DNA of 64,000 nucleotides from Aristolochia californica (lineage: Eukaryota; Streptophyta; Magnoliopsida; Piperales; Aristolochiaceae): contig JARWKL010000016.1 of assembly GCA_029961685.1 (NCBI GenBank), forward strand, positions 16,250,157 through 16,314,156, in the 5' to 3' direction. The notes beneath the pieces were generated by a model that had not been told where the DNA came from, searched no databases, and worked only from the letters and a program-made list of their open reading frames with translations. The stretch's first letter is position 1. The number at the start of each line of letters is the position of its first letter. The translations under genes were made by a program, and so were the position numbers. Positions 57,636 to 64,000 of the stretch are shown here, piece by piece.

Positions 57636-57796
57636 GGAATAGCTGAGTCCGAGATTCGATTCGATAAACAGATACCGTTGAGGCTGCACACGTGTACACG
57701 CCTCAATTGATCCTCCTAAGAAAAGAAGCTTTCAAAAAGCTAACCATTGTAAGCCATAACTTTAAGAACACGTGGGACCCTGACTTCTCCCACGTG
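57576..57796 (+). promoter_or_regulatory. Four G-box (CACGTG) motifs upstream of GLX1
   Basis: CACGTG occurs at 57576-57581, 57689-57694, 57769-57774 and 57791-57796. The core palindrome binds bZIP and bHLH factors, and ACGTG-containing forms act as ABA-response elements. The last two are 22 bases apart, about 100 bases before a TATA-like TATTATACAA (57894-57903). The first lies within the copia remnant. Confidence 0.6.
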
Positions 57797-57909
57797 TGTG
57801 GTTACGACAAAACGTGCGTGTCACAAGTTTTAAAATTTGAACGGCCGTGTTTAATTAATCTAATTACGGTACGAAAATCCTTACCTCTCTCTCTATTATA
57901 CAAAGCTCG

Positions 57910-57996
57910 AAACCGCTCTGTTCCCCTGTCGACTTCTGGGCTCTTCGAAATCTGATTGTTTCGACTCTGGAGGGTTCTCAAGCACTGCCAGCCGCG
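57910..57996 (+). other. Probable non-coding first exon of GLX1
   Basis: A GC- and CT-rich stretch just after the TATA-like sequence ends in GCCGCG with a strong donor GTGAGC at 57997. The matching acceptor (TATGGAAACAG) is at 59364, 21 bases before the GLX1 start. The leader intron (57997-59364) holds a T-run (58098-58113) and a GT microsatellite (58493-58516). Confidence 0.55.
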
Positions 57997-58097
57997 GTGA
58001 GCTCTCTACACTCTCTTCCTTTTGTATCTATCGAATAGCTGGTTCCGAGTTTATGATGAACTTTACCTATTACTAATGGAACATTTCATTTGACTTT

Positions 58098-58113
58098 TTT
58101 TTTTTTTTTTTTT
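58098..58113 (+). repeat. T homopolymer in GLX1 leader intron
   Basis: A run of more than 15 T bases. Length may be affected by sequencing error. Confidence 0.8.
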
Positions 58114-58492
58114 ACTACTGTGAGTTAGTTCTCCCGATGATGATTTCCAGTAAGGCTGCTTAAAGGGTAAAGCTTAGATTTTAACGCGGATCAATTGGTC
58201 TCTTTTTGTGCCTCAAAGGAAATGATCTCTTTCTAGTTAGGGTAATTTTATTATTTTATTTTTAATTTTTGCGATAGTTCAGTTTCAGTGCTTCGATCCG
58301 GTTCCTCTTTAGTAAAACTCCAGCCAGTTTTAGAATGTTCTAGTGGCCTGTCAGACAATTTTTATACAAATATGAGTCGCCTTGGTACAACTTTTAGTTG
58401 TAAGCTTACAAATTATGTCCTTTGTGATTTGCTTGAACATTTTGTGGTTTATCTAGCGTATAGAAATTTGATAATAACATGAAGTAGAGTTC

Positions 58493-58516
58493 GTGTGTGC
58501 GTGTGTGTGTGTGTGT
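58493..58516 (+). repeat. GT dinucleotide microsatellite in GLX1 leader intron
   Basis: About a dozen GT units with one GC interruption. Confidence 0.9.
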
Positions 58517-59385
58517 TTTAGAATGCCTGTTGAGGCATCCTTGTCTCAAAGTGTATCTAATTTCATAAAAAATTCGCCTATAGAAGTGAGTCTTTCTCCT
58601 CAAGGATGAGAACTAGCGAGGTTAAGGCAAGTACTGCTTGGCTATTCTCTGCTGAATAAATGGATTTAATCCTTCAAATTGTTATAGGTTTTTAGCTGAG
58701 TCGGTCATAGCATCCTGAGGTTTTGATAAGACCAGGTTATCCTTTCCATCTGATTTGGTTTTCTAAGTATAGGTTTCAATCAGAAAGGCTCTTTCTTTTT
58801 CATTAGTGTTTATTTGAAGAAAAGAACAAGGTCCATCAAGATGGACCTCTTATTGCCTCATTCTTCTCCATTATGATTCTGTTCCAAATTGCAGTTACCT
58901 GGATCTATATAACTCAGGTTTGTTGACTGATATTACTGGAAATTGAGTGGGCAGTACTGGTGTGTTCTGATACCATAATCATTACAACTGGAGAACTGCC
59001 ATAAAGATTGAAATTTTTAATAAATAAGTAACTTGGGTGAGCTAGGTCTGGGAGGGCACAGGGTTCTAAAGTTCGCGAAATTGGCATGAGTGGGAAGTCA
59101 TATATTATAATAGAAGGTAATAATTCTCCCTTCCTTCATTACAAGACTTCTCAAGTCTAAAACAGGTAAAATGGTGCATAAGGTTCCGTTGAACTATATT
59201 TAGCAAGCAATTTTCCAAAGTGAACTACTAAATTATCCTTCAGTGACAATCTGTGTTGGTTCATTCTTTGCTGGTTCCTAAATACTGGATCTTGCTTGCT
59301 GCGTAAATTCGTCTTCATCGAGTAATTTTAGCAATTGATTCTTATTTGAATGTGTATGGAAACAGAGATTCCACTTATTTGAGAG

Positions 59386-61580
59386 ATGGCTACTGGGACA
59401 GAAGCAGAAAATGTACTAGAGTGGGCTCAAAAAGACAAGCGTCGGATGCTTCATGCTGTTTATCGAGTTGGTGATCTGGATCGAACTATAAAGTATGTTT
59501 TTTGAAATAGAGATACTCCCCAGGCTACTTATATAAGTGGGGCTTCATGTTGACAGATCACTCTTGCTAATTTGGGTCTTTAATGTTGTCAGGTTTTACA
59601 CTGAAGGCTTTGGAATGAAGCTTCTGAGAAAAAGAGACATTCCTGAAGAGAAATATTCAAACGCCTTTCTTGGTTTTGGGCCTGAGGAGACAAATTTTGT
59701 GGTAGAGTTGACCTATAGTATGTCTAAAACTCTATATGCTTATTCCTCTCACCTGCCTTCTGTTAGAATTGTTTTGTTCTATAGAGAACTGCACCTGGGC
59801 AAGCAGATTACTGGAGTGATCTTGTTTTATGGACTACAAATACGTGAGGTTTGGCACCGAATTGTTCAAATGGCCTTGGTGTTAAGTGGTTATGGATTCT
59901 AAATGTCATTAAACAGATTACCTCTCATATTTCTTGTGTGAAAAGAGATGGTTATGGTGTGATTGTGAACGATCGTAGTTCCTTGTTAACAATACAACTC
60001 CATACCTTATTTACCAGGGATGTTTGGTTTTGTCTCTCCAGATCAGTTGATAATTAGCTGTAACTAGCAGTTTGGTTGCCCCCATTATATGAAACTCACC
60101 AAAGCCAATGCGCTATATGATATTTAATGTTTTGTGATATATTTTCTTTTGGCATGATAGAGGTTTTTATTTATGACCCACAGATTATGGAGTGGATAAG
60201 TACGATATTGGAACCGGCTTTGGACATTTTGCAATAGCAAGTGAAGATGTGGGTAACATATTGAACTATGATCAATTTATGATGTGAATTTTAGGATGTT
60301 TTAAAATTTTGAGCTAAATGATCTTTTATTTCATTCTAGATTTATAAATTGGTCGAGAACATACGGGCAAAGGGTGGTAAGGTCACACGTGAACCAGGTC
60401 CAGTTAAGGGTGGTACAACTGTCATTGCTTTTGTGGAGGATCCAGATGGTTATCTATTTGAGCTTATCCAAAGGGGTCCCACACCTGAACCCCTATGCCA
60501 AGTTATGCTCCGTGTGGGTGATCTTGATCGATCTATCAAGTTCTATGAAAAGGTACCTCTTCCCTTCATGTCCATGTATGGCTCCTTCTATGTTTAAATA
60601 TCTTAAACAACTACCAATTGAATATTTTGAGTCAACCTTGTTGAGTAGTCCTCATGCTCTTTTCACACAGGCCTGTGGAATGAAGTTACTGAGGAAAAAG
60701 GATGTTCCTGAATACAAGGTAAACATTTCGAGACGATGCTTGGCAAATTTGTAATCTTGAGGTGCCAAAATATGTTTTTTATGAGTGCAGGTTAATATTT
60801 ATGTTCTGTTTTGTTAATCTTTCCTGTGTTACATGAATTTTCAGTACACCATTGCTATGTTGGGTTATGCTCCTGAGCAGGAGACAACAGTGGTGGAGTT
60901 GACTTATAATTATGGTGTGACTGAGTATACTAAGGGAAATGCTTATGCACAGGTTTGATATCATAATAATCATTTATTAAAAAAATTCTTTATCAAAGAG
61001 CATACTAATTTCTTACTCTACTTGTGTTTGTAGATTGCTATTGGTACAGAAGATGTGTATAAAAGTGCTGAAGCGGTAAATCTGGTTACCCAAGAGCTTG
61101 GAGGAAAAATAACACGACAGCCTGGACCAATTCCTGGAATCAACACCAAAATTACATCCTTCCTTGACCCAGATGGATGGAAAGTGGTGAGTGTTTCATT
61201 CTTTGTACGTCATTGTCCACAAAGATTATCGTCTTCTCTATGGTCTTTCAATATGTGCTTTGCACCCTGTTTGGGGTATTGCCACAGAAAATATGAGTTA
61301 GATATATGGTAGCTAGTTCGTAGTTCTTATCATTGTTGGACTTTTCATGACATTCTCAATGATCCTGGTGGTGTTGATTCATTCAAATTTATCTCACATT
61401 GTTGCAGCCGCAACTTACTTTCAATGGCTTGCTTCCTAGTATTGGCTGATAAGTTGACAGGTTTTGATGTTTTTTAACTTGGCCATAGATAAGCTTTTAA
61501 AATTATTTTCAATTATTGTTCACTTGCAGGTCTTGGTCGATAATGCCGATTTCCTCAAGGAGTTTGAGAAGGAAGACTAA
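59386..61580 (+). CDS. GLX1: Lactoylglutathione lyase (glyoxalase I), two-domain plant type
   Basis: Converts the methylglyoxal-glutathione hemithioacetal to S-lactoylglutathione, the first step of methylglyoxal detoxification. Exons: 59386-59492, 59593-59717, 60184-60248, 60340-60552, 60671-60718, 60845-60952, 61034-61186, 61530-61580; 870 bases, 289 aa. Two glyoxalase/bleomycin-resistance domains are fused: domain 1 starts [18 protein letters not shown] (H23), with VVELTYN (E74), GFGHFAIA (H92) and FELIQRGP (E140); domain 2 starts [17 protein letters not shown], with Gln153 where domain 1 has the metal-binding His. Exon 4 uses donor GTGGGT after GAD-coding ...SED. No transit peptide is evident, so it is probably cytosolic. 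Family members of this length are Ni/Mn-type enzymes (known of the family). No disruption. Confidence 0.95.
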
Positions 61581-62203
61581 GAATCCATAGGAAATATACA
61601 TTTCACAGTGATATTAGCTATTTAATGTTAAAAAGTTTGTTAGAAGTGTTGTCAAACAGATTAGTTTTGGTATGCTGTGCATGTGGGGAACTACTGTTAT
61701 CCGTTCATCTTAAATGCCGGAGCAGTATATGACATTATTACAGGTTGTGATGTCATTACTAGCCCTTTTTCAGGACGAGGGGATTTTCTAATGTGACTAA
61801 TCGAGCATCTTTTTTATCATTTCACTGTGATATATTACTCCAAGTACAGATACGGAGGCGAATGTCAATCGCTTCTTGTGAAGAAAGACAAAAATGAACA
61901 TTCAGAAAAAAAGGCTCAACCTTGCCTTATTTTTATAGTTTTCTCATCTTCAGTTGATAGGAGAGTTGATAGGAGAGTAACTACTGCAAGTAGCTGTGTA
62001 CAAATGAGAAGTATATGGCACTAAAGACGCTATTAGATCACTATAAGATGCCAATTCTACAGTAATTGCAGATCCCACAAAAAAAACTTACACAAAGAGG
62101 TTCTGAGAAATTGAACATGTATTGTGGAGATCGCAAATGCTCCCTTCGATGGGATCTTCCTTGATTGCATGTCTTGAAGAATGATGCATACGAACAGACC
62201 AAA
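61581..62203. other. Convergent 3' flanks of GLX1 and ADT
   Basis: Contains the expected 3' ends of both transcripts. Minus-strand open frames at 62041-62315 are shadows of the last ADT exon. No other gene seen. Confidence 0.5.
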
Positions 62204-63852
62204 CTAAAGAGCTGAATCCAATGGATAGCTCCCAAGAACACGAAGAAATGTTGCAAATTCCTGCATGATGTGGATTTGTCAAGAAAAGCTTATTTACAGA
62301 AGAACAGTGAATCACTAGGAAAATCCAAGGTTAGTTTAACACAGAAAAGAGATGAAAGACGACTAGATGTATCGGGTTGTACAATAAAACAGCAACCATT
62401 AATAGATAAAGCAAATACTTTAAAACATCAAGAAGATATACCACACTACTCAAGTAAATTTGATGGAAATATATGATTTCCAGAGTTTTGTTGTGACACA
62501 TGATTGTCAGAAATTTTGGCTTTGAATGGTTGATTTTTAGAACTACAGTAGAGTGACCCTCTCGAGGACATCTTAACTCATAAGCTCTATTGGTAGCATT
62601 TCGAACAGGGTCAGCAAAGAAAGACGAGAGATAAGCCACAACAGAGACAATTGGCTCAAAGACCATCTGATGATAGAGGCCATGATCACACTTTGTGGTC
62701 CCAAATGCCACCTGCTTGCTTAAAAGAGTATAATGCTGTTTAAAACCATATGAAATCTCAGAAAATTGACTATCTCTCAAATATTAAATGTAGTTTGGAC
62801 ATGTCTGTTGAAAAATAAAGAGGGGCAACACTAATGACTTTTCGATTGAGAATATATTTCCACAGATAAATTGTCATTCAAAAACTTTCGGGTCCAAGAG
62901 AGAGGCTTGGCCAAAGGAAATCTAGACATGTTCTAAGGAGGTATTCCTAAAACTGGAACAGCTCCACATGTCACATTTCAAAAGTAACAAGTAGAAAACA
63001 GAATTGGTTGATAATGATAAGGACACCACAACATACATCTAATCAACATAAACTTGCTTAAGCAGACTTGGGCCTTTGGTTTCACATGGGAGGTTTCTAC
63101 TGTGAAGTCTCAACAGGTATAAAGGGGTGTGTGTCTGTGATGAATAACACCACAACTTACATCTTTTCAACATAAGTTTGCATAAAGCAGACTTGGGCCT
63201 TTGGCTCAGTGATCACATAAGAGGGTTTCTAGTGTGAAGTCTCAGGTTCAAGTCTCAACAGGGATAAAGGTATTTTTTTGTGTGTGTGTTTGTGTAATAA
63301 ACATTCAAAAAAAAAAAACAAATTTGCATAAGCAAACACCAAAATGTTTATTGCAAATACATAAATGAAAGACTAGTTATGCTTGGTAGTATTGAGAAGT
63401 TGCAAAAATTTAATGCAAGGTGGGTGCTGCAGGTTTATATTAGCATGATGAGGGAGTGAGTTATTGTCACCTATCTAGTAGGACAGAGCTTCATAGAATT
63501 TACCTCTCAACATTCACAATTAAATGCTCCTCAAATTAGTTTTGTATTTTAAAAAACAAAAGCATTTAGGAAGCTAAAATTGGGCATCTAAACAATGAAA
63601 TTTTTTTGCATACATCCCACGCCTAATTCATCCTAATGTATTTCCTTCAGCATCTTAGCAAATGTCTTAGGCAAAATGAAGAAAGAGAAGTAACCAGAAT
63701 GGTTAATATCTATTAAATTACTTGATGGATACAAGCAATTTTAATTGGGTCAAAATAATAAAAAATAAACCTGGAGATTGCCCAGAGCGTTCTGTGCACG
63801 CGGGTCGGCCATAGATGCCTCAAAATCAATATAGAAAAGATAGTCAAAGTAC
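62204..63852 (-). CDS. ADT: Arogenate/prephenate dehydratase, C-terminal ACT part (partial)
   Basis: Arogenate dehydratase makes phenylalanine from arogenate in plastids; its C-terminal ACT domain binds phenylalanine for feedback inhibition. Two exons are in the window on the minus strand: 63852-63771 ([20 protein letters not shown]...) and 62260-62204 ([18 protein letters not shown] then TAG). Both are diagnostic of the plant ADT C-terminus. The exon at 63852 begins with phase 1 and is joined to an exon beyond the right edge, so the catalytic domain and transit peptide are not visible. The intron 62261-63770 contains a SINE-like repeat. Which ADT paralogue this is cannot be decided from the ACT end alone. 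It converges with GLX1 (stop 61580) at a distance of about 620 bases. Confidence 0.92.
63023..63310 (+). mobile_element. tRNA-derived SINE-like repeat, two tandem copies
   Basis: Copy 2 (about 63147-63300) has pol III promoter-like boxes: box A TGGCTCAGTGA (63202-63212) and box B GGTTCAAGTCT (63245-63255), about 43 bases apart, followed by a T-rich/GT-rich tail and an A-run. Copy 1 (63023-63145) shares CACCACAAC.TACATCT and GCAGACTTGGGCCTTTGG but has lost the box A and box B stretches. They lie in the ADT intron, antisense to the gene. Confidence 0.55.
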
Positions 63853-64000
63853 CTGTTTTTACAGAAAAAAAGGTAATATTTAGAGCCCAAACAATAGTTT
63901 ATATTGGACACTTGGTAATGAGTTTGAACAAAAATTTTAATCTGCAAGCTTGTTTCATTGATTAGATTCAGATACCAGACAAAAAAAAAAGCACTAATAT

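Noticed and set aside
62331..62780. 149-codon minus-strand open frame in the ADT intron
   Set aside because: No known domain, and the flanking exons 63852-63771 and 62260-62204 join perfectly without it.

Overview
This is a stretch of plant nuclear genome. Genes are split by GT-AG introns, coding exons sit in AT-rich non-coding DNA, and Ty1-copia, Ty3-gypsy and L1-type LINE remains are abundant, including inside introns. Protein content and intron size suggest a eudicot, perhaps woody; the species cannot be named from the sequence. I saw no rRNA or tRNA genes, CRISPR arrays or organellar or bacterial genes.

Seven protein-coding genes can be modelled exon by exon. From left to right: (1) VPS20/CHMP6, an ESCRT-III subunit, minus strand, 1155-5177, with a likely leader intron reaching about 8945. 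(2) ARP7, a nuclear actin-related protein, minus, 20476-25909, 7 coding exons, 360 aa. (3) A PL4 rhamnogalacturonate lyase, plus, 34760-39232, 15 exons, 641 aa. (4) TDP2, tyrosyl-DNA phosphodiesterase 2 with two RanBP2-type zinc fingers, minus, 40350-50489, 414 aa. (5) A GPI-anchor-type GH17-X8 beta-1,3-glucanase, minus, 51053-53282, 520 aa. (6) Glyoxalase I with two fused domains, plus, 59386-61580, 289 aa. (7) The 3' end of an arogenate dehydratase, minus, 62204-63852, running off the right edge. Every complete model closes in frame with consistent intron phases.

The spaces between genes, and several introns, are filled with transposon debris. 5.2-8.9 kb: VPS20 leader intron with a tandem duplication and a LINE. 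9.4-20.4 kb: a copia gag scrap, a complete but decayed copia element (10923-16706, 5-bp target duplication, doubled 5' LTR, foreign LTR nested in gag) and a gypsy gag-protease remnant. 27.1-33.9 kb: two copia remains, an LTR with primer-binding site and gypsy pieces. 41-48.4 kb: a 7.6-kb TDP2 intron holding a copia element, containing a LINE, containing a copia LTR, containing an inverted LTR of the same family. 56.6-57.6 kb: copia RT/RNase H remains next to the glyoxalase I promoter.

The right third (TDP2, GH17, GLX1, ADT) matches, from memory, a compact gene group on Arabidopsis chromosome 1 (At1g11790-At1g11840), so it looks like an old conserved block expanded by transposons. I found no convincing new molecular system. 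The points most worth following are the nested intron of TDP2 with its built-in inverted repeat, an E2F-type site and possible second start upstream of TDP2, and four G-boxes ahead of GLX1.
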